Shown here: positions 1 through 6,276 of the stretch, piece after piece
Layout of the letters: the number at the start of each line of letters is the position of its first letter
Numbering within the stretch: position 1 is the first letter of the stretch
Origin: Kiritimatiellia bacterium
Lineage (GTDB): Bacteria; Verrucomicrobiota; Kiritimatiellia; RFP12; UBA1067
DNA length: 8,386 nt
NCBI GenBank assembly: GCA_017965685.1
Contig: JAGCPM010000080.1
Location: forward strand, 1 to 8,386
Direction: 5' to 3'
The notes under the pieces: model-generated
Seen by the model: only the letters and a program-made list of their open reading frames with translations
Told to the model about the DNA's origin: nothing
Database searches by the model: none
Position numbers and translations under genes: made by a program

Positions 1-187
1 GCGCGAAACGGAACGAGCCTGCCACTGGCTTGACAAGTCCGAGAAGAGTCTTGAGAAGTGTGGTCTTTCCGCATCCGTTCGGACCCACAACCACCACGTA
101 GTCGCCTTTGCCGATGGAAAACGAAACGCCTTTCGAGACAGCCTTGCCGCCATATCCGATGGCGAGATTTTCGACTTCAAGAACCAT
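1..187 (-). CDS. ABC transporter ATP-binding protein, N-terminal fragment
   Basis: This is the first 62 codons of an ATPase subunit of an ABC transporter; the window edge removes the rest. It begins MVLEVENLAIGYGG, the usual first strand and aromatic A-loop (Y12) of these domains, and has a clear Walker A motif GPNGCGKTT at residues 35-43, followed by the LLGLVKPVAG segment typical of the family. The start is the ATG at 187, three bases after the stop of the ABC-F gene, with GAGGAA six bases upstream as ribosome-binding site. The short N-terminus without a leading extension resembles importer ATPases, including those for metal ions such as the ZnuC type, but the substrate cannot be told from this fragment. 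The signature motif, Walker B and any permease partner lie outside the window. It is a separate gene from the neighbouring ABC-F ATPase, which already has two complete nucleotide-binding domains. Confidence 0.88.
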   Translation of the reverse strand, partial: MVLEVENLAIGYGGKAVSKGVSFSIGKGDYVVVVGPNGCGKTTLLKTLLGLVKPVAGSFRFA

Positions 188-190
188 GTG

Positions 191-2122
191 TCATTCCTCG
201 CTATCCGTTTTCTGGAGTTCTTCAAGGGCAAGGGAGGCTTCTTCCCAGTCGGAGGTGTAGCGATCTATCTCGAACTGGAGCGTGCGCACCAGACGATTCA
301 CCTTTTCGAAATCCGTGGCGGGAGTCGGGTTGAAAAGTTCCGCGCTTGCAGCATCGAGATCTTTCTGCAGGGCGTCGATTTTGTTTTCCGCCTTGGCGAT
401 GCGCGCTTTGAGTTCTTTTACGCGCGGCGCGATCTTCGCGCGTTCGGCGGCGCGCTGGCGGCGAAGCTCCTTGGGAGAATCGGCCTGCGGCTTGCGCTCG
501 ACCGGATCCGGACGCGAATCGGCTTCCCCGCCTTTCGTCTTTTCGAGATAGTAGTCGTAGCCGCCGGGGAACTGGCGGATGCCCTTGCGCGTGATTTCGA
601 TGACGCTCGTGGCGACGGCGCGCACGAAGTCGATGTCGTGCGAGACGAGGAGTATCGTGCCCGTGTATTTCCGGAGCGCCTCCTGCAAAAGCCGGCGCCC
701 GTCAAGATCGAGGTGGGTCGTGGGTTCGTCGAGAAGAAGGAAGTTCGGTTTTGCCAGAAAGAGGCGCAGAAAAGCGAGGCGTATCTTCTCGCCGCCGGAA
801 AGCACCCCGGCCGGCTTTTCGACATCGTTCTGGTCGAACCCGAAGGCGCCGAGCTGATTCCTGAAATCCTTCTCCGGCCCGCCGCCGTTCGCGTCCCACA
901 CGTTTTTCGCATTGCGGTACACGGAAAGGTCGGGCGGTATCGTTTCGGCGAATTCCTGACTGAGGTAGCCGGTTACGACATTGTGTCCGATAACGGCCTT
1001 GCCTTCTACGGGCTGGCGAGTGCCGGCCACGATGCGCATGAGGGTTGTCTTGCCGAGACCGTTATATCCCACAAGCGCCACCTTGTCGCCGCGCGTTACG
1101 TTGAAGTCCAGATTGCGGAAGACGAACCGGCCCGGTTCGTAGCCGAAGCCGAGTTTTTCGGCCCTGAACATCTCTATTCCGCTGGGCGGCGGCTCGGCCA
1201 GGCGAAGGCGGCCCGAATTGCCATAGCGCTTTGGCAGGACGATCTTCTGTTCGTCGAGCTTGTCGATTATCTTCTGGCGGCTCTGGGCCTGCGCCGCCTT
1301 TGTCGCCTGCGCGCGGAAACGGTCGACGAAACGCTGCAGTTGTTCGCGGTGGCGGTCTTGGTTTTCCTTTGCCGCCTTGAGGTGGCGGTAGCGGACTTCG
1401 CGCTCTTCGAGGTACCAGTCGAGCCCGCCTTCGTAGCGCGTGACGGTTCCGCCGTCCACCTCGACCGTGATGCCGGTGAGGGTCCTCAGAAGATAGCGGT
1501 CGTGGGAGATGAGCATCAAGGTTCCGTCGAACGCCTTCAGGAATTTCTGCAGCCACTCCACGGCGGGAAGGTCGAGATAGTTGGAAGGCTCGTCCAGCAG
1601 AAGCAAGTCCGGCTTCGAGGCGAGCACCCGTGAAAGTTCCGCCCTCATTCGCCAGCCACCGGAAAAGGACGCGAACGGGCGCGAGAAATCCTCTACGGAA
1701 AAGCCGAGGCCGCCAAGGGCCACCTTGACACGCGTTTCTATGTCGTAGCCGCCGAGATGCTCGAACTTCGCCTGCAGTTCGCCATAGCGCTTCATCTTCG
1801 CCGGGTCCGAAAGGTCCTGCTCGAGTTCAAGCATCTCCTCCTCGATGGCGGAAAGTTCCGGCACCGCGCCAAGCGCAAACTCGAGAAGGCTCAGGTCCGA
1901 TTCGGGATTCTGGCGGGTTGCGCCTATCCTAGGCGAAGATTCGATTATGAGTTCGCCCGAATCAGTGCCGATCTCGCCGAGGATTATTCTGAACAGGGTC
2001 GATTTGCCGGAGCCGTTCGGTCCGACTATTCCCACCCTGTCGCCCTTGTTCACGCGGAACGTGACGCCGGAAAGTACGTTTTGGTGTCCGTAGTGGACGG
2101 ATATGCCGCGGAAATCAAGCAT
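191..2122 (-). CDS. ABC-F family ATPase (Uup/YheS-like), soluble
   Basis: This 643-residue protein has two ABC nucleotide-binding domains and no membrane segments, the layout of ABC-F proteins, which act on ribosomes rather than as transporters. Domain 1 has Walker A GPNGSGKS (34-41), signature FSGGW (153-157), Walker B LLLLDEP (173-179) and the switch SHD (206-208). Domain 2 has Walker A GYNGLGKTT (352-360), signature LSGGEK (441-446), Walker B LLLDEP (462-467) and SHD (494-496). Between them lies a charged helical linker (about 238-318) with FVDRFRAQATKAAQAQSR, the family's ribosome-contacting linker. The C-terminus (about 545-640) is a Lys/Glu/Ala-rich predicted coiled coil, as in Uup. The chosen ATG at 2122 overlaps the hydrolase stop by 8 bases; an open frame runs 63 codons further upstream, but that part is a shadow of the hydrolase gene. 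A role in translation or ribosome quality control is inferred from the family; antibiotic resistance is not indicated. Confidence 0.95.
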   Translation of the reverse strand: MLDFRGISVHYGHQNVLSGVTFRVNKGDRVGIVGPNGSGKSTLFRIILGEIGTDSGELIIESSPRIGATRQNPESDLSLLEFALGAVPELSAIEEEMLELEQDLSDPAKMKRYGELQAKFEHLGGYDIETRVKVALGGLGFSVEDFSRPFASFSGGWRMRAELSRVLASKPDLLLLDEPSNYLDLPAVEWLQKFLKAFDGTLMLISHDRYLLRTLTGITVEVDGGTVTRYEGGLDWYLEEREVRYRHLKAAKENQDRHREQLQRFVDRFRAQATKAAQAQSRQKIIDKLDEQKIVLPKRYGNSGRLRLAEPPPSGIEMFRAEKLGFGYEPGRFVFRNLDFNVTRGDKVALVGYNGLGKTTLMRIVAGTRQPVEGKAVIGHNVVTGYLSQEFAETIPPDLSVYRNAKNVWDANGGGPEKDFRNQLGAFGFDQNDVEKPAGVLSGGEKIRLAFLRLFLAKPNFLLLDEPTTHLDLDGRRLLQEALRKYTGTILLVSHDIDFVRAVATSVIEITRKGIRQFPGGYDYYLEKTKGGEADSRPDPVERKPQADSPKELRRQRAAERAKIAPRVKELKARIAKAENKIDALQKDLDAASAELFNPTPATDFEKVNRLVRTLQFEIDRYTSDWEEASLALEELQKTDSEE

Positions 2123-2891
2123 CGAAGAATCCCATGGGTTCGTCCTGCGAAAGGACGATGCGGCGGATGTCTGCGCGGCCCATTTCGGCCAGGGTTGCGT
2201 CGAGGACGGCGAGGGCGAGGTTTTTCTCGTTGCATTCGCCGGACATGTGGCCCATGAGGAGGGTCTTGAGGTTCGGCGAGGCGAAGCGGCGTACGAGGGC
2301 GGAGGCGTCATAGTTGCTGAGGTGACCGCGCTGTCCGCAGATGCGCTGCTTGAGGTGCGGCGGGCGGGAGCTTTCCATCAGCATTCCGGGGTCGTGGTTG
2401 AATTCAAGCGTCGCCATGTCGGCAAGAGCGAGATGGCAGCCGATTGCATCCAGCCCCACTCCCAGGTCGCAACAGTGGAAGTAGGTTTTGCCGTCGGCCT
2501 TGACGATGAAGCCCACCGGATCGGCGGCGTCGTGCGGTATGGGAAAGGCGCTGACGGCAAAGGGTCCGATTTCGAATTCCTGAGTGTTCTCGAAATAGCG
2601 GAAGGCGTCCCCGAGCCTGTCGCTGCGGCGTGTGGCGAGGGCGGTCATCGCGTTCGCGTAGACGGGAACTTCCGGGTGCTTGCCATGGAATGCCGCAAGG
2701 CCAAATACGTGGTCGGCGTGGTCGTGCGTAAGGAGTATGGCGGCGATCGAATCGAGGTCGATGCCGAGAACGGCCGCGCGCCGCAGCGTTTCCCTGTGGG
2801 AGAGGCCGTCATCAATCATAATGCGGCATCCTTGCGACTCCACGATGTACGCGTTGCCGCCGGAACCCGAAGCGAGCGAGGCTATCCTCAT
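2115..2891 (-). CDS. Metallo-beta-lactamase-fold hydrolase, YycJ/WalJ family
   Basis: This 258-residue metal-dependent hydrolase starts MRIASLASGSGGNAYIVE, the LASGSxGN opening of the YycJ/WalJ family. It carries the metal-binding motif THDHADH at 55-61 (H56, H58, D60, H61), a further PHDAADP segment at 119-125, CD at 141-142, FNHDPGML at 164-171, RGHLSN at 188-193 and GHMS at 214-217. The last motifs closely recall the ESNHD and GHVSN segments of Bacillus YycJ. Family members are described as 5'-3' DNA exonucleases or nuclease-like enzymes linked to DNA repair and cell-wall homeostasis; the exact substrate here is inferred only. There is no signal peptide, so it should be cytoplasmic. The ATG overlaps the purD stop as ATGA, and a GGGAGG sequence sits only two bases before the ATG, which is unusually close; translational coupling to purD probably helps initiation. 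The length is normal for the family. Confidence 0.9.
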   Translation of the reverse strand: MRIASLASGSGGNAYIVESQGCRIMIDDGLSHRETLRRAAVLGIDLDSIAAILLTHDHADHVFGLAAFHGKHPEVPVYANAMTALATRRSDRLGDAFRYFENTQEFEIGPFAVSAFPIPHDAADPVGFIVKADGKTYFHCCDLGVGLDAIGCHLALADMATLEFNHDPGMLMESSRPPHLKQRICGQRGHLSNYDASALVRRFASPNLKTLLMGHMSGECNEKNLALAVLDATLAEMGRADIRRIVLSQDEPMGFFDA

Positions 2892-4210
2892 TTCCTCCCG
2901 AAGGCCCTGTGCGCAATATCCTTGCGGAAGAACATGCCGTCGAAGGATATTCCGGCAACGGCCTTGTAGGCGTTATCCACCGCTTCGCGTAGCGTGGGAC
3001 CGATGCCTGTCGCGGAAAAGACGCGTCCGCCGGAAGTCACGATGGCGCCGTCTTCGCGGCGCCTGGTGCCGCAATGGAAGACGATGGATTTTGCGGTTTC
3101 GCCCGTGTCCGCGGAACCGGCGAACGAGACCGGCCTGCCCTTTTCGTAATGGCCGGGATAGCCTCCGGAAGCGACGATCACGGTCGCGGCGCAATCTGGC
3201 TTGACAATGATATCGGAATCTTTCAGGCAGCCCGTGGCGGCGTGGAGAAGCACGGTCGCGAAATCGCCGCCGAGCCTTGGAAGCACGGCCTCGGTTTCAG
3301 GATCGCCGAAGCGCGCGTTGAACTCCACCACGTTCACGGTGGAGCCGCTTTTCGCGAGGGGGCCGCTCGGGTTGGAGTTTGCGTCGTTCACCATCAGCCC
3401 GGCGTATAGGATTCCGCGATACGTTATGCCGCGCCTTTTCAGTTCGCGGATCACGGGCATGACGATCTTTTCCTTGATAAGCGCAAGTTTGTCTCCTGTG
3501 ACGACCGGCGCGGGCGAATACGCGCCCATGCCGCCCGTATTGGGACCCTTATCGCCATCGAAGGCGCGCTTGTGGTCCTGGCTCGACGGCAGCAGAACGG
3601 CGTTTTCGCCATCTGTCATCGCAAGGATGGAGCACTCTTCGCCGTGCAGGAATTCCTCGATCAAGACTTCCGCGCCGGCCGCGCCGAATCTGCCGGCGAC
3701 AAGCATGTCGTCTATCGCAGCCTCGGCGTCGGCGAGGGACTCGGCCACCACGACGCCCTTTCCCGCGGCGAGGCCGTCCGCCTTGATCACCACGGGCAGA
3801 CCGTATTCCTTGAGGGCCGCCTTGGCTTTCGCGGCATCGGTGAATGTAGCCGCCTTTCCCGTAGGCACTCCGGCCGCTTCCATTATCTCTTTCGCGAAAC
3901 GCTTCGATCCCTCGATTCTGGCGCCTGCGGCCACCGGGCCGAACACGGGAATGCCGATGGAAAGAAGCGCGTCGGCGAGGCCCTTGACTAGAGGCGCCTC
4001 CGGCCCGGCCACGACAAGGTCGGGAGAATTTTCGCGCGCCCACTTCACGAGGGCGGGAATGTCTTCGGAGCCGATCGGCAGGCTAGTGGCGACGCTTTCG
4101 GTCCCGGCGTTTCCGGGCGCAATGAAAAGTTCGTGCTTTGCCTCGTCCTGCGCAAGGCGCCATGCTATGGCATGCTCGCGGCCGCCGCCGCCAACGACAA
4201 GTATCTTCAT
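2888..4210 (-). CDS. purD: Phosphoribosylamine-glycine ligase (GAR synthetase)
   Basis: PurD catalyses the second step of de novo purine synthesis, joining glycine to phosphoribosylamine with ATP to make glycinamide ribonucleotide in the cytoplasm. The 440-residue protein begins MKILVVGGGGREHAIAW, the standard N-terminal nucleotide-fold opening. It has VVAGPEAPLVKGLAD (66-80), the ATP-grasp segments VIKADGLAAGKGVVV (141-155) and DHKRAFDGDKGPNTGGMGAYSP (from 212), and the signature NARFGDPETEAVLPRL (298-313). It is slightly longer than E. coli PurD (about 429), mainly because of roughly 12 extra residues around 277-293, rich in N, S, P and G, between GLM and VEFN. The start ATG is five bases after the upstream LysM gene stop; GAGGAA about nine to ten bases before the ATG, inside the end of that gene, is the likely ribosome-binding site. 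No other purine gene is present, so its position among cell-envelope and chromosome genes is not a classic pur operon. Confidence 0.98.
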   Translation of the reverse strand: MKILVVGGGGREHAIAWRLAQDEAKHELFIAPGNAGTESVATSLPIGSEDIPALVKWARENSPDLVVAGPEAPLVKGLADALLSIGIPVFGPVAAGARIEGSKRFAKEIMEAAGVPTGKAATFTDAAKAKAALKEYGLPVVIKADGLAAGKGVVVAESLADAEAAIDDMLVAGRFGAAGAEVLIEEFLHGEECSILAMTDGENAVLLPSSQDHKRAFDGDKGPNTGGMGAYSPAPVVTGDKLALIKEKIVMPVIRELKRRGITYRGILYAGLMVNDANSNPSGPLAKSGSTVNVVEFNARFGDPETEAVLPRLGGDFATVLLHAATGCLKDSDIIVKPDCAATVIVASGGYPGHYEKGRPVSFAGSADTGETAKSIVFHCGTRRREDGAIVTSGGRVFSATGIGPTLREAVDNAYKAVAGISFDGMFFRKDIAHRAFGRK

Positions 4211-4215
4211 TTTGA

Positions 4216-4848
4216 CTACTTCCTCGGTACTATGATTTTCTGTCCTACGCGAATCATGTCGCCATTGAGGGAATTCATCTCCCTCAAGGTCGCGACCTTC
4301 GTGCCGAACGCCTGCGCTATGAGAGTGAGCGAATCGCCCGGCTGCACGACGTATTCGCGGACGGGGCCGTCGTAGGATGACGCGGCCGACCGCTGCGCCT
4401 CCCGCACGGCGGCGGCGTTTTGCGCCAGCTTGGCGTCGATGGAAGCCTGATTCGCCTTGTTTATCTCTAAGACCTTTCCGGTGAGCTCCTTCACGATTTC
4501 GGCGCGCATGTTCTGCATCTCGCGCCGGAGGGAAGCGATTTCGGCGCGGAGCGATTCGATATCGGACTTCACCGCGCCGAGCTCCCCTTTGCCGCCCTCT
4601 ATCCTGGAAAGTCTCGCGGCGAGAGAATCGTGATTTGATTCAAGCACCTCAAGCGCGCCGTTGATGCGCTGCAATTCGGCATACGCCTGCTTGCGGACGA
4701 AAGAGTCGCTCCCCTCCGCGCCAAAGGCGGCAAGGGAAATTAAGAATGAAGAATGAAGAATGAAAAATGAAAAATGGCGGAGAGGGCTTGCGCCCCCGAA
4801 GCCTTTTTTCACCATTGCATTGTCCATCCTTGTCTTTTCGTTTTTCAT
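4216..4848 (-). CDS. Secreted coiled-coil protein with C-terminal LysM domain
   Basis: This 210-residue protein is likely exported and binds peptidoglycan through one LysM domain. The basic start MKNEKTRMDNAMVKKG leads into a hydrophobic core at about 25-41 (HFSFFILHSSFLISLAA), with probable signal-peptidase cleavage near 40-44 and no lipobox. Residues about 55-150 are Ala/Glu/Arg/Leu-rich and predicted to form a coiled coil. LysM occupies 163-208, with EYVVQPGDSLTLIAQAFG and VGQKIIVP. The ATG at 4848 was chosen because GGAGGA lies seven bases before it; an upstream ATG at 4908 keeps the frame open but lacks such a site and overlaps the preceding gene. Residues 25-36 are encoded by a heptamer repeat, so the secretion signal appears to be repeat-derived. 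The overall plan resembles envelope scaffold or division-associated proteins, but no specific function can be assigned. Confidence 0.85.
   Translation of the reverse strand: MKNEKTRMDNAMVKKGFGGASPLRHFSFFILHSSFLISLAAFGAEGSDSFVRKQAYAELQRINGALEVLESNHDSLAARLSRIEGGKGELGAVKSDIESLRAEIASLRREMQNMRAEIVKELTGKVLEINKANQASIDAKLAQNAAAVREAQRSAASSYDGPVREYVVQPGDSLTLIAQAFGTKVATLREMNSLNGDMIRVGQKIIVPRK
4785..4809 (+). terminator. Possible antisense intrinsic terminator inside the repeat element
   Basis: On the plus strand GGCTT (4785-4789) pairs with AAGCC (4799-4803) around a C-rich 9-base loop, followed by six T (4804-4809). The shape is that of a weak rho-independent terminator for antisense transcription. 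The stem is only 5 bp before wobble pairs use up the T run, so it may be chance. Confidence 0.25.
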
Positions 4849-4878
4849 CTTATGTTCCTCCGTTCTCAATTCTTCATT
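4846..4878 (-). repeat. Conserved 33-base arm with ribosome-binding site and start codon, copy 2
   Basis: Partner of 6244-6276 (32 of 33 identical). It fills nearly the whole gap between the small membrane gene and the coiled-coil LysM gene, and supplies the ribosome-binding site and ATG of the latter. Confidence 0.9.
4856..4861 (-). promoter_or_regulatory. Strong Shine-Dalgarno site of the coiled-coil LysM gene
   Basis: GGAGGA is seven bases before the ATG at 4848, with the same spacing as the other LysM gene. It rules against the longer in-frame reading that would start at 4908 inside the small membrane gene. Confidence 0.85.
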
Positions 4879-4879
4879 T

Positions 4880-5122
4880 TCACATCGCCCATAGCAAAAG
4901 CCATGCAATGCCCAGTATCGCCGACACCACGAGAAAACGGTCTTGCCGCTCCTCGCGCTCCTGCTGGGTTATGGTTCGGCCGAAGGCGGACATCCCGCCG
5001 CCGGAAATGTAGCGGTAAAGCCTTTCGCGTGCGGTGCGCGCGGCGGATTCCAGCCGCCACCGGGCCTTTGACCGCGTGTAGGGGTGCTCTGCCCGCACCA
5101 GACTTGTGGGAATCCTGACCAT
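4880..5122 (-). CDS. Small protein with one C-terminal membrane segment, unknown function
   Basis: I do not recognise this 80-residue protein. The first 60 residues are strongly basic and polar (many Arg, with RWRLESAARTARERLYRYI at 21-39 and TQQEREERQ at 52-60), followed by one hydrophobic stretch, FLVVSAILGIAWLLLWAM (63-80), that ends the protein. This suggests a tail-anchored membrane protein with its basic part in the cytoplasm. It starts five bases after the stop of the TPR-LysM lipoprotein gene, and its stop overlaps the first bases of the next repeat element. No strong Shine-Dalgarno sequence is visible before the ATG at 5122, so translation is probably coupled to the gene in front. 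A shorter product from the internal Met at residue 44 is possible. Its place between two LysM genes suggests an envelope-related job, by context only. Confidence 0.65.
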   Translation of the reverse strand: MVRIPTSLVRAEHPYTRSKARWRLESAARTARERLYRYISGGGMSAFGRTITQQEREERQDRFLVVSAILGIAWLLLWAM

Positions 5123-5127
5123 CGCCG

Positions 5128-6246
5128 TCACGGAAGTTTTATCTTCTGCCCCGCCCTTATGTGGCCGTCGTTGGAGATCGTGGCGCGGTTGGCCTCCTGG
5201 ATTTCCTTCCACGCGCTCCTTGTGCCGTAGAAGCGCACCGCAATCTTCATGAGGGTGTCATCCTCCTGGACGATATAGAATTCGGGCTTTTCCTCCAGTA
5301 GCGGCTTCTTGTCGCCGCCCGTGTTCTGCGGGCGCGCGAAGAGTTCCGCGACTCTTGTCGGGTTGGCCTTCTCCGCTTCGGTCTGCGGAGCGAGCAGCGA
5401 AGGCCCCGACTCCTGGTCGGCATCCTGCTCGTCGTTTATCGCGCGGGCGATGGCGAGATTTCCCTTGCGGTCGAGAGAGCGCTCTTCTTCTGGCAGAATT
5501 CCCGCGAGGGAAATCTTTCTGGCCTTGGCGGCAGGATCGTCGCCGGGATCGGCAATCGCCGCCAAATTTGGCGCGGAGCCTTCATCGTCGCCGTCGAGAA
5601 TTGCGCGCACGCCGGAAAGTTTCGCCGGCGCGGCGGTTTCGTCCTCATTGTCAATGTCGATCGCGCGAACGGCGCGGCGGATGCGGGAATTTTCCTGTTC
5701 AAGGGTCTTGACACGCTTCTTGGCGGCCTCGAGTTCGGTCGCGAGCGCGGTCGACTTCTTGCGCTCCTCATCCAGAATCTTTCTGGTCTCGCCCAGCTCT
5801 ATGGCGGTATCGTCGTTTTTGCTGGCGTATTCCATCGCGAGAAGTTTTTCGCACATGGCGGTGCGGTCCTTGGCGAGATCCACCTTGTCGCCGCTCTTTT
5901 CCTGGAGTATGAACTCGCGGTAGTTGCAGGCGGCGCCGAAGTAGTCTTTCCTGAAATCCTGCAGCAGGCATGCGAGATGGAATCGGGCGCTGGCGTTGGA
6001 GGGGTCGGCCCTGACGGTCTTCTCGAAACCTGCGATAGCGGCGTCGAGGCGGCCTGCCGTGTAGTCCGCGACTGCGGCCTTGTATGCGGCGGAGGAACGC
6101 TCGTCCTTCAGTTCCTTGCGCTGCGTGTACTCGCAACCCGCCAGAGCGCAAAGAATGAAGAATGATGAATGAAGAATGAAGAATGCGCGGGCGTGTCGCG
6201 CAATGCACGCCAGGGAAACTTTTCGGTTTGATATTTCTTTTTCCAT
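5128..6246 (-). CDS. Lipoprotein with TPR-like helices, coiled coil and C-terminal LysM
   Basis: This 372-residue protein is probably lipid-anchored and reaches peptidoglycan through its LysM domain. The N-terminus has a basic stretch, a hydrophobic core AFFILHSSFFIL (21-32) and lipobox LAGC, with the modified cysteine at C38. Residues about 51-110 (AAYKAAVADYTAGRLDAAIA, then FEKTVRADPSNASARFHLA) look like a TPR helical pair, and 143-193 is a predicted coiled coil. An acidic, Ala/Pro-rich, probably disordered linker (about 195-320) precedes LysM at 323-372 (FYIVQEDDTLMKIAVRFYG, ending AGQKIKLP). The start at 6246 is favoured by GGAGGA seven bases upstream; an ATG at 6282 is in frame but lacks a comparable site and overlaps scpB. 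Residues 21-32 are encoded by the heptamer repeat. Helical repeats plus LysM suggest a periplasmic scaffold that tethers partners to the wall; the specific role is unknown. Confidence 0.87.
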   Translation of the reverse strand: MEKEISNRKVSLACIARHARAFFILHSSFFILCALAGCEYTQRKELKDERSSAAYKAAVADYTAGRLDAAIAGFEKTVRADPSNASARFHLACLLQDFRKDYFGAACNYREFILQEKSGDKVDLAKDRTAMCEKLLAMEYASKNDDTAIELGETRKILDEERKKSTALATELEAAKKRVKTLEQENSRIRRAVRAIDIDNEDETAAPAKLSGVRAILDGDDEGSAPNLAAIADPGDDPAAKARKISLAGILPEEERSLDRKGNLAIARAINDEQDADQESGPSLLAPQTEAEKANPTRVAELFARPQNTGGDKKPLLEEKPEFYIVQEDDTLMKIAVRFYGTRSAWKEIQEANRATISNDGHIRAGQKIKLP

Positions 6247-6276
6247 CTTATATTCCTCCGTTCTCAATTCTTCATT
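6244..6276 (-). repeat. Conserved 33-base arm with ribosome-binding site and start codon, copy 1
   Basis: This segment agrees with 4846-4878 at 32 of 33 positions; the only difference is one A/G in the spacer between the Shine-Dalgarno sequence and the ATG. It holds GGAGGA and the start codon of the lipoprotein gene, and the stop codon of scpB (6272-6274). Such identity contrasts with the divergence of the two downstream proteins. Confidence 0.9.
6254..6259 (-). promoter_or_regulatory. Strong Shine-Dalgarno site of the TPR-LysM lipoprotein gene
   Basis: GGAGGA is seven bases before the ATG at 6246. It decides the start, because the in-frame ATG at 6282 has no comparable site. It is part of the repeat arm. 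Confidence 0.85.

Larger units (their letters stand above)
4742..4881 (-). repeat. Inverted-arm heptamer element at the coiled-coil LysM gene start
   Basis: This second copy of about 140 bp has the same plan. Its upstream arm (4881 to 4846, gene direction) has GAAAATG, AAGAATT, GAGAACG, GAGGAAC, ATAAGAT and the G of the start ATG; 4846-4878 matches 6244-6276 at 32 of 33 bases. It has fewer leading heptamers than the other copy. The downstream arm (4742-4776, plus strand) is exactly five heptamers: AAGAATG three times, then AAAAATG twice. The middle part shows no clear match to the other copy, so the arms, not the middle, are the conserved part. Confidence 0.8.

Noticed and set aside
188..1633. 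Long plus-strand open frame of 481 codons opposite the ABC-F gene
   Set aside because: It has no recognisable domain and lies wholly antisense to a gene with complete, correctly ordered ABC motifs. High GC with codon bias often leaves such antisense frames open.
191..2122. Antibiotic-resistance ABC-F
   Set aside because: The linker and the C-terminal coiled coil look like housekeeping Uup/YheS types; no sequence evidence supports a resistance subtype.
2123..2311. N-terminal extension of 63 codons for the ABC-F protein
   Set aside because: The extra sequence is Ser/Pro/Arg-rich, lies inside the hydrolase gene in another frame, and the ABC domain begins normally at MLDFRGISVHYG.
2103..2969. 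Plus-strand open frame opposite the YycJ-like hydrolase
   Set aside because: Antisense shadow; the minus strand carries the metal-binding motifs in correct order.
3201..4235. Plus-strand open frame of 344 codons opposite purD
   Set aside because: Low-complexity Ala/Ser/Pro/Arg composition, no motif, and fully antisense to an intact PurD with all signatures.
4742..4881. Insertion sequence remnant with transposase
   Set aside because: No transposase fragment, no long terminal inverted repeats of a known family and no clear target duplication were found; left as a repeat element.
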